Numbered from the stretch's first letter, positions 7,622 through 16,472 are shown. The stretch: DNA of 32,349 bases from Pseudomonadales bacterium (GCA_016779585.1 JADHNI010000044.1:1-32349); one strand, 5' to 3'. Notes: generated by a model from the letters alone, not told the origin. A program made the numbers and translations.

Positions 7622-7843
7622 ATGTCTCCTCTCGTATACGAAGGCCTGAACCTCGCCCTCTACGGCATGGGAACCGTATTCGTGTTCCTCACCATGCTCG
7701 TGTTCGTCACCATGTTCATGTCATGGCTGGTGCTGAAGTTTTCCCCAGTCCCCGAACCGGAACAGGTCGTAAACAGCAACCAGAGTAAGAAGATGGCTGC
7801 TATAACCGCTGCCATTCACGCCCACCGTTCCAAGCAGGGATAA
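7622..7843 (+). CDS. oadG: OadG-like small membrane protein (decarboxylase gamma-subunit family)
   Basis: This 73-aa protein has one long hydrophobic helix (residues about 11-41, containing GMGTVFVFL, the conserved OadG entry) and a charged cytoplasmic tail with a Pro-Glu-Pro stretch (PVPEPEQ). The start is supported by an AGGAAG ribosome site at 7612-7617. In sodium-pumping oxaloacetate or methylmalonyl-CoA decarboxylases, OadG is the small subunit that anchors the biotin-carrying alpha subunit to the beta subunit in the membrane. Here neither oadA nor oadB is adjacent. Instead the next gene starts 3 nt after the stop and encodes LivH, so this protein heads a branched-chain-type ABC operon. 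It may serve a decarboxylase encoded elsewhere, or have been adapted to the transporter. Confidence 0.75.
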   Translation: MSPLVYEGLNLALYGMGTVFVFLTMLVFVTMFMSWLVLKFSPVPEPEQVVNSNQSKKMAAITAAIHAHRSKQG

Positions 7844-7846
7844 ATT

Positions 7847-8716
7847 TTGGAAGTTCTTCAGCTCCTGGTGAGCGGCATCTCCCAGGGATGTGTCTATGGC
7901 CTGATCGCCCTCGGCTTTGTGCTTATCTACAAGGCTACCGAGATGGTGAACTTCGCCCAGGGCGACCTGATGATGCTGGGTGCGTTCTTCGCGTACACCT
8001 ACCTCAACCTGATGGAACTCCACTTCCTGATTGCCCTGCCAGCAACCATTTTCACCATGGCGATCCTTGGGGCCCTGACGGAAAGGGTGATGATCCGCCC
8101 CATGATCGGCGAGCCACACTTTTCAGTACTCATGCTGACCATCGGCCTGGGTTTTATTCTCCGCGCGGCAGCCGGCGCTATCTGGGGCAACGAGCCACGC
8201 TCGCTGGACCTGCCTTATGCAGGCGGTGTAATTGACCTGAACGGGCTCATCATCGGCTACGAGAACCTGGTGATTGTGGTTGGCACTGCCCTGCTCTGTA
8301 CCTTGCTGTTCCTGTTTTTCCGGTTTACCCGCCTCGGGATTGCCATGCAGGCAGCTTCGCAGAACCAGCTGGCTGCTTTCTATGTCGGCATTCCTGTTAA
8401 AAGAATCTACTCGCTGGTCTGGGCCATTTCAGCAGGAATATCCGCGGTTGCCGGAATCCTTGTTGCCCCGGTTTCTCTGATCGACCCGTTGATTGGGTTT
8501 ATCGGCATCAAGGCTTTTGCCGCTGCCATCGTCGGCGGATTCGGCAGCCTGCCGGGTGCCATTGTTGGCGGGTTGATCATCGGCATCGTTGAGCAGTTTG
8601 CCGGCCTGTATTTGCCGACAGGCTTTTCTGACGTCAGTGCTTACGTGATCCTGCTGGTGATGCTGCTGATCCGGCCAGAAGGTATCTTCGCCACCATGCA
8701 GCAGAAGAAGGTCTAA
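7847..8716 (+). CDS. livH: Branched-chain amino acid-type ABC transporter permease LivH
   Basis: This 289-aa integral membrane protein begins GISQGCVYGLIALGFVLIYKATEMVNFAQGDL, the typical LivH N-terminus. Later it shows the permease coupling region KAFAAAIVGGFGSLPGAIVGG. It forms one half of the membrane channel of a HAAT-family importer with LivM. The start is a TTG placed 3 nt after the oadG stop, preceded by an AGGGA at 7836-7840, and suggests coupling to oadG translation. In this cluster the companion CoA ligase makes a carboxylic acid a more likely substrate than leucine or valine; that is inference from context. Confidence 0.92.
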   Translation: MEVLQLLVSGISQGCVYGLIALGFVLIYKATEMVNFAQGDLMMLGAFFAYTYLNLMELHFLIALPATIFTMAILGALTERVMIRPMIGEPHFSVLMLTIGLGFILRAAAGAIWGNEPRSLDLPYAGGVIDLNGLIIGYENLVIVVGTALLCTLLFLFFRFTRLGIAMQAASQNQLAAFYVGIPVKRIYSLVWAISAGISAVAGILVAPVSLIDPLIGFIGIKAFAAAIVGGFGSLPGAIVGGLIIGIVEQFAGLYLPTGFSDVSAYVILLVMLLIRPEGIFATMQQKKV

Positions 8717-8720
8717 CGCC

Positions 8721-9797
8721 GTGCGTTTCATCCGCAAGACGCACTACCGGCAGGACATCCAGCTGTTCAAGCATGAAGGTCAGGTCTTCTGGTACGCCCT
8801 GCTCGCACTTGGCCTTCTTGCCGCACCCTTCCTGCTTTCCGACTTTTACCTGGGTGAGCTGTCCCTGGTTTTCATTTATGCCATCGCAGGCATCGGGCTG
8901 ATGCTTTTGACCGGGTACACGGGGCAGGTCAGCCTGGGTCATGCGGCCTTTCTTGCCATTGGGGCTTACACCCACGCCTACCTGCTGGCGCAGGGTTGGC
9001 CGTTCCTTGCCTCGGCAGCCACAGCAACAATATTTACAGCCGTGGTTGGCGGCATTGTCGGTATCCCCGCGCTGCGTATGACCGGCATATACCTGGCTGT
9101 TGCGACACTGGCTTTCGCCATCATTGTTGAGCAGGTACTGGTTCACTGGGAATCCGTGACCGGCGGGTTCCGGGGGATGGCCGTGGAACTGCCAGCGATC
9201 GGCGCCCTCGAGCTGGACAACAGTTTTAATTTTTATTTCCTGTGCCTTACCGTCCTGGTTGCGTGCCTCTGGCTTGCGCTAAACCTGCTGCGTTCACCGA
9301 CCGGCAGGGCGATGACCGCGATCCGGGATTCAGAAATCTCTGCCCAGAGCATGGGCATTCACCTCGCGTATACAAAGACCACGGCGTTTGCGATTTCCGC
9401 GGGCTTCACCGGCCTTGCTGGCAGCCTGCTCGCCCACAAGATCGGTTACCTGGCCCCTGACAGTTTTACCCTGCTGACATCGATTCAACTGCTGCTGATG
9501 GTGGTTGTCGGCGGCCTGGGTTCACTGCACGGCGTGATTTACGGCGCCATCTTCATCGGCTTCCTGCCGCAGGGAATTGCAGTCTTGCGCGATACCTTAC
9601 CCAGTGGCGTGGCGCAGATCCCGGGCCTGGAGCCGGGCATCTTTGGATTGATACTGGTGCTGGTACTGATTTACGAACCACTCGGCATCTATGGACGCTG
9701 GCTGAAGATCCGCAGTTACTTCGAGGAGTTCCCCCTCTACCGAAAGGCGATGCACAAGCGCCAGCGCAGCTACCTGCGCACGGAGCGACTGAAATGA
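8721..9797 (+). CDS. livM: Branched-chain amino acid-type ABC transporter permease LivM
   Basis: This 358-aa membrane protein has the LivM signature GYTGQVSLGHAAFLAIGAYTHAYLL and the coupling motif LLMVVVGGLGSLHGVIYGA. It pairs with LivH to form the channel. The GTG start lies 4 nt after the livH stop, and the stop overlaps the livG start as ATGA. A basic C-terminal tail after the last helix (about residues 325-358, YGRWLKIRSYFEEF... to RSYLRTERLK) is longer than in textbook LivM and faces the cytoplasm by prediction. Confidence 0.92.
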   Translation: MRFIRKTHYRQDIQLFKHEGQVFWYALLALGLLAAPFLLSDFYLGELSLVFIYAIAGIGLMLLTGYTGQVSLGHAAFLAIGAYTHAYLLAQGWPFLASAATATIFTAVVGGIVGIPALRMTGIYLAVATLAFAIIVEQVLVHWESVTGGFRGMAVELPAIGALELDNSFNFYFLCLTVLVACLWLALNLLRSPTGRAMTAIRDSEISAQSMGIHLAYTKTTAFAISAGFTGLAGSLLAHKIGYLAPDSFTLLTSIQLLLMVVVGGLGSLHGVIYGAIFIGFLPQGIAVLRDTLPSGVAQIPGLEPGIFGLILVLVLIYEPLGIYGRWLKIRSYFEEFPLYRKAMHKRQRSYLRTERLK

Positions 9798-10552
9798 GCC
9801 TACTTGCCGCAGAAGGCCTGACGCTGACCTTTGGCGGCGTTCATGCGGTCGACAACGTCAGCTTCAGCGTGGAAGCGGGTGAGGTATTCAGCATCATCGG
9901 CCCTAACGGTGCCGGTAAAACCACCCTGTTTAACCTGATCAGCCGCATCTACGACGCCAATTCGGGCAGCATTCAATTTGAAGATAACGATATCAGCACG
10001 GTGCCAACGCACCGAATTGCGGAACTTGGCATTGCGCGGACTTTTCAAAATACGGAGCTGTTCGAACAGGAAACCGTGCTGCGCAACCTGTTGATAGGCA
10101 AACACGTGCACCGACAAACCAACCTGCTGCAGGAATTCCTGTTCCTGCCGTCTGTTCGTCGCCAGGAGCTGGCCTTCCGAAAAGAAGTGGAGGACATCAT
10201 CGACCTGCTCGACCTGCAGCACTACCGCCACCAGGTGATTGCCAACCTGCCTTATGGCATCCGGAAGATGGTGGAAGTTGCGCGGGCGCTCTGCATTAAA
10301 CCCAGGCTCCTTTTGCTGGATGAACCTTCTTCAGGCCTGAACCCCGAGGAAACAGAAGACCTGTCCTTCCAGATTGAAGACATCAACGAGGAACTCGGCA
10401 CCACCGTCATCATGGTGGAACACGACATGAACCTGGTCTCGCAGGTCTCGAACCGGGTCATGGCACTGGCAGACGGCAAGCGGCTCGCCATTGGCACGCC
10501 ACAGGAAATACAGCAGCACCCGGAAGTGCTAAAGGCGTACCTGGGAGACTGA
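9794..10552 (+). CDS. livG: ABC transporter ATP-binding protein LivG
   Basis: This 252-aa ATPase has Walker A GPNGAGKTT at about residues 36-44. It also shows the LivG-type insertion near RIAELGIARTFQNTELFEQETVLRNLLIG, a signature-like stretch LPYGIRKMVEVARAL and Walker B LLLLDEPSSGL. The Q-loop residue is in TFQN and the switch histidine in VEHDMNLV. The usual LSGGQ is degenerate (LPYGIR), as often occurs in LivG. It powers import together with LivF. The ATG overlaps the livM stop by 4 nt. Confidence 0.93.
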   Translation: MSLLAAEGLTLTFGGVHAVDNVSFSVEAGEVFSIIGPNGAGKTTLFNLISRIYDANSGSIQFEDNDISTVPTHRIAELGIARTFQNTELFEQETVLRNLLIGKHVHRQTNLLQEFLFLPSVRRQELAFRKEVEDIIDLLDLQHYRHQVIANLPYGIRKMVEVARALCIKPRLLLLDEPSSGLNPEETEDLSFQIEDINEELGTTVIMVEHDMNLVSQVSNRVMALADGKRLAIGTPQEIQQHPEVLKAYLGD

Positions 10553-10553
10553 C

Positions 10554-11318
10554 ATGGCGGTTCTGGAACTCACCAATATCGAAACCTACTACGGCCCCAT
10601 CATGGCAATCCGGGGTATCAGCCTTCAGGCGGAAGAGGGTCGGATCAGCGTATTGCTGGGCGCCAACGGCGCGGGCAAAACCACCGTACTGAAAACCATC
10701 AGCGGCGCCATGGAACCGCAGAAAGGAAAAATCACTTTCCACGGGCAGGAGATCCAGGGCATCGATCCGGACCAGACCGCACGCATGGGAATCGCCCATG
10801 TACCTGAAGGACGCGAGGTGTTCCCCTTCCTGACGGTCGAAGAGAACTTACAGATGGGCGCCTTCAGCCGGAGAGACAACGAGGTCAGCCAGGATATGGA
10901 AATGGTCTACGACTATTTCCCCGTGCTGGCGGAGAAAGCCAAACAACAATCTGCCTACCTGTCCGGCGGCCAGCAGCAGATGCTGGCCATCGGCCGTGCC
11001 CTGATGCTTCGCCCATCCATGATGCTGCTGGACGAACCCTCGCTCGGGTTGTCACCTCGCCTGGTATCGGAAATCGCGGGGATTATTGAACGGGTTAACC
11101 GCGAACAGAACATGACGATCCTGCTGGTCGAACAAAACACGAAAATGGCGCTCGACATTGGTCACTACGGCTACGTCATGGAAGTCGGCCGTATCGTGAT
11201 GGAAGATACCTGTGAGCGCCTGAAGGAATCTGCTGACATCCAGGAATTTTACCTGGGTGTGAAAGATGAAGGCGTGCGGGGCCGCAGGCGCTGGAAACAG
11301 AGGAAGACCTGGCGATGA
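10554..11318 (+). CDS. livF: ABC transporter ATP-binding protein LivF
   Basis: This 254-aa ATPase has Walker A GANGAGKTT (about 36-44), the LivF stretch RMGIAHVPEGREVFPFLTVEENL, a full signature SGGQQQMLAIGRAL and Walker B MMLLDEPSLGL. Most LivF proteins end soon after the EFYLGV motif. This one carries an extra basic tail (about 15 residues rich in Arg and Lys) created by read-out into the start of the ligase gene, whose ATG overlaps the stop as ATGA. It lies 1 nt after livG. Confidence 0.93.
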   Translation: MAVLELTNIETYYGPIMAIRGISLQAEEGRISVLLGANGAGKTTVLKTISGAMEPQKGKITFHGQEIQGIDPDQTARMGIAHVPEGREVFPFLTVEENLQMGAFSRRDNEVSQDMEMVYDYFPVLAEKAKQQSAYLSGGQQQMLAIGRALMLRPSMMLLDEPSLGLSPRLVSEIAGIIERVNREQNMTILLVEQNTKMALDIGHYGYVMEVGRIVMEDTCERLKESADIQEFYLGVKDEGVRGRRRWKQRKTWR

Positions 11319-13168
11319 TGATGGCAGATCATCAGGTAGACACAACGCAGGAACCGCCCATCGTCGCGATTGATGGCTTCCGCGACATACCCGGACTCTT
11401 CTGGCATCGCGTAACCACGTTATCCGACCGGGTCGTGATCCGGGAAAAGGATTTCGGCATCTGGAACGAATACACCTGGGCAGACTACGGGCAATTCGCA
11501 AAACAGGCAGGTCTCGGCCTCATGTCGCTCGGCATGAAACTCGGTGATGTCTGTTCCGTCGCCTCCGAGGTCTGCAAGGAGTGGCTGTTTGCTGACCTTG
11601 GCATTGTCTGCGCCGGCGGCATCACCAATGGTGTCTACCCAACGGACGCCGCCAACCAGGTGGAATACCTGGTAGTCGACAGCGGCACCCGCTTCTACTT
11701 TGCCGAGGATGAAGAGCAGCTGGACAAAATTCTTGAGGTGCGCGAGCGCTGTCCGACCCTGGAGAAGATCATCATCTTTGACATGGAAGGCCTGCGGCAC
11801 TTCCAGGACGATATGTGCATCAGTTTCGAGGACCTGCTGGAACTCGGGAAAACTTACGAGACACAAAACCCGAACGCCTGGCCAGAGGTCATCGAAGGCG
11901 CTGACGCTGAAGACCTCCTGACCCTTACCTACACCTCGGGTACAACCGGCCCTCCCAAGGGGGCCATGATCAGCCATCGCAACATGCTGTACATGATGAT
12001 CACCCTGCAGCGCATCTACGGGATTTATCCCAGCGACGAGCAGATCGGCTTCCTGCCCCTCGCCCATGTTGCCGGGCGCATGTTTTATACCTTCGCCACC
12101 ATCGAGGCGTCGTCGGTCATCAACCTGGTCGAGGATGTAGAGACCGTCACCCAGGACCAGCAGGAAATCGCGCCAAGCGTGCACTTCGCCGTACCGAGGG
12201 TCTGGGAAAAGCAGTATTCCACCGTGTCCATCAAACTCAAGGAAGGTACCGCAATTGGCCGTTGGGCTTACAGGGTCGCAACCGGGCTGGGTGAACGTGT
12301 TGCGGGTTATCAAAAAGCCGGGCAACCGGTTCCGATCCACCTGCGACTCATTTTCTTCCTGGCGGAGCAGATGGTACTGAACAACGTGCGGCGCCTGCTC
12401 GGCATCAACGATGCCAGGTGGCTGTCGACTGCGGCAGCACCCATCGCACCAGAGCTGATTGACTGGTACTGGTCCCTGGGCAAACCCATGTACGAGGTGT
12501 ACGGGCAAACGGAATGTACCGGTCTCATCACGGCGAACCTGCCCGGTGACATGAAAATCGGCAGTGTCGGCCGCGCCGCGCCGGATGCGGAGGTACGCCT
12601 GTCCGACCAGGGTGAAATCCTGCTGAAGAGTCCCGGCGTGATTCGAGGCTACTGGAACAAGGCAGAGAAGTCTGCCGAGACGTTCCGGCAGGGCTGGCTT
12701 TACACCGGAGATGTCGGCCGCATTGATGATGATGGTTTCGTCTACGTAGTGGACCGAATCAAGGACATCATTATCACCGCCGGCGGCAAGAACATTACGC
12801 CGAGTGAAATCGAGAACCAGCTGAAGTTTTCACCCTTCATCTCGGACGCCGTCGTCGTCGGAGACAAACGCCCCTATCTCACCTGCCTCGTCATGATCGA
12901 CCAGGAAAATGTGACCAAGTTCGCACAGGACAACGACGTACCGTTCACCAACTACACCAGCTTGTGTCACACTGACGCGGTCAAGGACCTGATCTGGGAA
13001 GAAATTGAACGAGTTAACCAGAAGTTTGCCCGGGTCGAGACCATCAAGAAATTCAGGCTGATCGACCAGTTGCTGGATCCGGAGGACGAAGAACTCACGC
13101 CGACCATGAAGCTGAAACGAAAAGTCGTTAACGAAAAATACGCGGGAATGATCAATGAAATGTACTAA
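11315..13168 (+). CDS. Long-chain acyl-CoA synthetase-like AMP-forming ligase
   Basis: This 617-aa class I adenylate-forming enzyme has the ATP/AMP signature TYTSGTTGPPKGAM (about residues 206-219) and YGQTECTG (about 396-403). The core also holds YTGDVGRIDDDGFVYVVDRIKDIIITAGGKNITPSEIE (about 464 onward). A C-terminal lysine in TPTMKLKRKVV fits the catalytic position. The length and the large insertions match FACL-type long-chain acyl-CoA synthetases more than the shorter benzoate or phenylacetate ligases. It activates a carboxylic acid as the acyl-AMP and then the CoA thioester. Its place between livF and the binding-protein gene, with 4-nt and 14-nt overlaps, suggests it traps the imported acid as a CoA ester, as in known liv-plus-ligase loci. 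The exact acid is not evident. Confidence 0.88.
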   Translation: MMMADHQVDTTQEPPIVAIDGFRDIPGLFWHRVTTLSDRVVIREKDFGIWNEYTWADYGQFAKQAGLGLMSLGMKLGDVCSVASEVCKEWLFADLGIVCAGGITNGVYPTDAANQVEYLVVDSGTRFYFAEDEEQLDKILEVRERCPTLEKIIIFDMEGLRHFQDDMCISFEDLLELGKTYETQNPNAWPEVIEGADAEDLLTLTYTSGTTGPPKGAMISHRNMLYMMITLQRIYGIYPSDEQIGFLPLAHVAGRMFYTFATIEASSVINLVEDVETVTQDQQEIAPSVHFAVPRVWEKQYSTVSIKLKEGTAIGRWAYRVATGLGERVAGYQKAGQPVPIHLRLIFFLAEQMVLNNVRRLLGINDARWLSTAAAPIAPELIDWYWSLGKPMYEVYGQTECTGLITANLPGDMKIGSVGRAAPDAEVRLSDQGEILLKSPGVIRGYWNKAEKSAETFRQGWLYTGDVGRIDDDGFVYVVDRIKDIIITAGGKNITPSEIENQLKFSPFISDAVVVGDKRPYLTCLVMIDQENVTKFAQDNDVPFTNYTSLCHTDAVKDLIWEEIERVNQKFARVETIKKFRLIDQLLDPEDEELTPTMKLKRKVVNEKYAGMINEMY

Positions 13169-14381
13169 CGCCCTCACCCTGTTGCTGACCACCCTGATGC
13201 TCACAGCCTGTGGTGGCGGCGAACCTGCATCTACGGAACAGGCAGGTAATGAAGAAACGACAGCCGAGGCAACGACAATGAAAACCCAGGGTGTCAGTGA
13301 CTCTGAAATTGTCCTGGGATCACACACCGACCTGTCCGGACCCGTGGCCATCTGGGGTGTTGGCTCCATCAACGGTGCACGCATGCGCTTCGAAGAAGCC
13401 AATGAAGCCGGTGGCGTCCACGGCCGGCAGATCCGTTTCGTGGTGGAAGACACCAGCTACCAGATTCCTCGCGCGATCCAGGCGGCCAACAAGCTGATCA
13501 ACCGCGACAAGGTCTTTGCCATGGTGCTGAATCTCGGCACGCCCATGAACAATGCGGTACTGACGCAGCAGCTGAAGACCGGTATCCCGAATATGTTCCC
13601 CCTGACAGGCGCCCGCACCATGGTGGAGCCTTATCACGATCTCAAGTTCGCCCAGCGGGGTATCTACTATGATGAGATTCGCGCAGGCGTGAAGTATTTC
13701 CTCGAGGAAGCTGGCAAGGAAAATCCCTGCGTCATCTACCAGGACACTGACTACGGCCAGGAAATCCTGGAAGGCGCCGAAGACCAGTTGGAGGAGATGG
13801 GCCGCGAACTGGTCGGGGTCTCAGCGCACAAACCGACTGAATCAGAATTCACGGCTTCCATAATCCGGTTGCGCAACGCGGGCTGTGACGTGGTGTTCAT
13901 GGGCACCATACACCGCGACACCATCCTGATCCTCGAGGCGGCGCGCAAGATGAGCTTTGATGTGACCTTTGTGGGCAACAACGCGGCTTACGGCCAGGTG
14001 ATCGCCGAGCAGGAAAGTGGTTCCGGTGAGGGTTACCACGCCTTTGTTCACATGGCCAAGCTGTATAAAGAAGATGGCCTGGACGACGCCGTGCTCGACT
14101 GGTGGGACCGCTATGAAGCGCGCTTCGGCGTGGAACCCGGCATTCCCGCCATGGAGGGTTACCGGGCCGGGGACTTGATTGTGACCGCCCTCGAGAACGC
14201 CGGCCCTGACCTGGATATGCAGGGATTCCTTGCCGCCGTGGAAGGCATTACGGACTACCAGGATATCTTCGGGTATCGCGTGGCGTTCGGTCCTGGCGAC
14301 CACAAAGGTGTGAGTGAATCTGTGCTGTCCGTGGTTGAAAACGGCAGGTGGAAAACGCTGGCAACCGCAATCTCCTACTGA
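13155..14381 (+). CDS. LivK-like substrate-binding lipoprotein of ABC transporter
   Basis: This 408-aa protein has a lipoprotein signal, with a hydrophobic helix ending in the lipobox LTAC at residues 16-19. A Gly/Glu/Thr-rich linker follows. The mature part is a type I periplasmic binding fold of the Peripla_BP_6 family: DSEIVLGSHTDLSGPVAIWG, then INGARMRFEEANEAGGVHGRQIRFVVEDTSYQIPRA, and later GYRAGDLIVTALENAG. It captures the substrate for LivHMGF. The start overlaps the ligase gene by 14 nt. It sits last in the operon rather than first, as in other ligase-containing liv loci. Confidence 0.9.
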   Translation: MKCTNALTLLLTTLMLTACGGGEPASTEQAGNEETTAEATTMKTQGVSDSEIVLGSHTDLSGPVAIWGVGSINGARMRFEEANEAGGVHGRQIRFVVEDTSYQIPRAIQAANKLINRDKVFAMVLNLGTPMNNAVLTQQLKTGIPNMFPLTGARTMVEPYHDLKFAQRGIYYDEIRAGVKYFLEEAGKENPCVIYQDTDYGQEILEGAEDQLEEMGRELVGVSAHKPTESEFTASIIRLRNAGCDVVFMGTIHRDTILILEAARKMSFDVTFVGNNAAYGQVIAEQESGSGEGYHAFVHMAKLYKEDGLDDAVLDWWDRYEARFGVEPGIPAMEGYRAGDLIVTALENAGPDLDMQGFLAAVEGITDYQDIFGYRVAFGPGDHKGVSESVLSVVENGRWKTLATAISY

Positions 14382-14394
14382 AACACCGTCCAAA

Positions 14395-15615
14395 TTGATC
14401 AGTACACTTAAAAGAGCTGTCGGTAACCTGGTTGTACCGGCAGCGTTTCTGCTGACAGTTGCCGTGGTGGCACTGAATGTCCAGAGACTGCCGCCAGCTC
14501 CGGAGACGGTTTGGCTGATCGGACCCAGCGTCATGATTACCATTGCCGGCACACTTTCACTGTCCTACAACCGCTCCCGGGTCTTCTTTATCTGCTGTGC
14601 GCTGGCATTCTGCCTGTGGATTGCTGACCAGGACACCTCGCATTCATTGAAGACAGTGATGCTGTTCGCTGCGGTTCCGTTGAATTTCCTGCTCATCTGC
14701 TACTTCGCCGAGCGCGGCACTTTTACCACCATGGGCCTGATCCGCCTGTTTTTTCTTGCCTGGCAGGTGGCGCTTGCGATTTACCTGATCGAGCAGCAGG
14801 TGGTCATCGACCCTGCCGTGCTGAACCCCCTTGATAACCTGCCAGCCTGGCTGAACCTGCCGGTAGACCAGGCGACTGCACTGGTACTGCTCGTGTCACT
14901 CTTCGGATGTTTTATCTTTATTGGCCTGGACGAGACACCCATCAACCAGGGTATTACCACGGCTCTGGCCAGCCTGGTGATCGGCTATCACCTGCCCACT
15001 GAAAACGGCTGGGAAATGTTTGCGATGGCCGGATGTGCCTACCTGGTTGGCAGCCTGATCCGCGATTCCTACAACATGGCATACCGGGATGAACTGACCG
15101 GTTTGCCACATCGCCGGGCCCTGAACTAACAGTTCCTGTCGCTTGGCAGCAGGTATTCGCTGGCGATGCTGGATCTCGATCACTTCAAGAAATTCAACGA
15201 CACCCACGGCCATGATGTGGGAGACCAGGTGCTGCAGATGGTTGCGGCCAAGATTCGCCAGGTTAACGGCGGCGGCAAGGCATTCCGATACGGTGGTGAG
15301 GAGTTCTCAATCGTATTCCCGCGGATGAGCGCCGACGATGCTTTTTTCTATCTGGATGAGGTTCGAAAATCTATCCAGAACTATGAAATGGTGATTCGGA
15401 AAGACCCCCGCCAGGATGAAGCCGAAGAGAAAATGGCCCGGAAACAACGCAAGCGTGGTTCCTTCCGAAAAACCAGTGAAAAGGTCTCCGTTACCATCTC
15501 CATCGGGGTTGCTGACCGCCGATCCGGCGGCAGCCCTGACGAAGTCCTCAAAGCTGCTGATGCCGCACTCTACAAGGCAAAGAAGGCCGGTCGGAACCAG
15601 GTCGCCGCGGCCTGA
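14395..15615 (+). pseudogene. Membrane diguanylate cyclase (GGDEF) interrupted by in-frame TAA
   Basis: One reading frame encodes about seven or eight hydrophobic helices (roughly 14420-15060), then the start of a GGDEF domain (RDELTGLPHRRALN). It hits a TAA at 15127-15129. Directly after it the same frame continues with the rest of the domain: YSLAMLDLDHFKKFNDTHGHDVGDQVLQ, the active site RYGGEEF, and VSVTISIGVADRR to KAKKAGRNQV, ending at a TGA at 15613. Intact, it would be a membrane-bound enzyme making cyclic di-GMP from two GTP. The A-site (GGEEF) is intact, and no RxxD inhibitory site is seen upstream of it. The start is uncertain: TTG 14395 follows the previous stop, and an ATG at 14314 in the same frame would overlap the binding-protein gene. 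A single-base change from CAA, GAA or AAA would explain the stop, as would a sequencing error. Confidence 0.75.
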
Positions 15616-15625
15616 CATTACGAGT

Positions 15626-15691
15626 TTGCACCGTATTTGGCTTAGAGTGTAATATTACACTTTGAAGCATATTCTTGCGCACTAGTGTAAT
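15626..15691 (+). promoter_or_regulatory. paaX promoter with perfect 16-bp palindromic operator and second half-site
   Basis: AGTGTAATATTACACT at 15646-15661 is a perfect inverted repeat. A -10-like TAATAT (15650-15655) lies inside it, with a TTGCAC at 15626-15631 spaced 18 bp upstream. The half-site AGTGTAAT recurs at 15684-15691, overlapping the likely ATG start of the regulator gene. The layout fits autorepression by the PaaX-family protein, with one site blocking polymerase and one at the start codon. The repeats are seen directly; who binds them is inference. Confidence 0.6.
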
Positions 15692-16472
15692 GAAATCAGC
15701 CAATCTCATCCTGGACCTGCTCCGCACCTATGGCCGCAAAGGCACGGGGGTGCAGGTGTTGATGGAAACCGCCGGTATGTTCCAGGTCAGCGAAAACGTC
15801 ATGCGTGTCACCCTGTCACGGCTGGCCAGTCGGGGCCTGGTCGAAAAAGTGAGCCGCGGGCACTATCGCCTGGCTGAAGGTTCTGACCCTATCAATGACT
15901 TTGTTGAAGAGTGGCGGTTGGGTGAACGACGCCGTAGACCATGGCAGGTTAATCACTTCCTGATTGCGCACTGCCAGGCACCCACTGACAAAGACGAGTG
16001 GGTGCTGTCAGCCTCCGGGTTTCGAAGAGCCGGTATTGGACTGTGGATGCGACCTGACAATCTCGTCAGGCAGGGTGATGAACTTCGCACCTGGTTGTCG
16101 GGGCTGGGCCTGTCCAGCGAGTGCCTGATCGCAGAAGGTGCCCATCTGGGTAAAGCAGACTCAGAGAGGTTTCTTCAGTGTTATGACACCTCCAGCCTTA
16201 ACAGGCAGTACAAGGAGCTAGCGAGAGCACTGAAGAAGAGCGCAGCAAGGCTCTCCTCGCTGCCGAAGGCAGCGGCCATGAAAGAAAGTTTTACCCTGGG
16301 CGGCAAGGCCCTGCAGCTGTTAGCCAAGGACCCGTATCTGCCGGAAGAAGTGCAGGAACCCTCGACACGCGAGGAGCTATGGCAGCTGATGGTGGATTAC
16401 GACGAACAAGGCAGGGGTGTATGGACGGACAAACCCGCTTCCATGCCCACTGACATGACCAGTTACACATAG
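15690..16472 (+). CDS. PaaX-family transcriptional regulator
   Basis: This is a 260-aa protein from ATG 15690; a TTG at 15675 would add five residues. The N-terminal winged helix (KSANLILDLLRTYGRK, then VSENVMRVTLSRLASRGLVEKVSRGHYRL) and the following VEEWRLGERRRRPW segment match the PaaX family. The C-terminal part (LWQLMVDYDEQGRGVW) is a family-like effector/dimer domain. PaaX proteins are GntR-like repressors that release DNA on binding an aryl-CoA thioester such as phenylacetyl-CoA. No paa catabolic genes are nearby. Adjacent genes are an upstream acyl-CoA ligase/liv operon and a downstream desaturase 24 nt away, so a different CoA ester may be the signal. No Shine-Dalgarno is seen before either start; the ATG overlaps the operator half-site. 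Confidence 0.82.
   Translation: MKSANLILDLLRTYGRKGTGVQVLMETAGMFQVSENVMRVTLSRLASRGLVEKVSRGHYRLAEGSDPINDFVEEWRLGERRRRPWQVNHFLIAHCQAPTDKDEWVLSASGFRRAGIGLWMRPDNLVRQGDELRTWLSGLGLSSECLIAEGAHLGKADSERFLQCYDTSSLNRQYKELARALKKSAARLSSLPKAAAMKESFTLGGKALQLLAKDPYLPEEVQEPSTREELWQLMVDYDEQGRGVWTDKPASMPTDMTSYT

Noticed and set aside
11420..12508. 362-codon open frame antisense to the acyl-CoA ligase
   Set aside because: The plus-strand ligase shows all conserved motifs across the same bases; the antisense product looks like composition-driven sequence.
15127..15129. Programmed read-through or recoding of the GGDEF stop
   Set aside because: The stop is TAA, not the UGA used for selenocysteine, and no recoding structure is evident; mutation or sequencing error is simpler.
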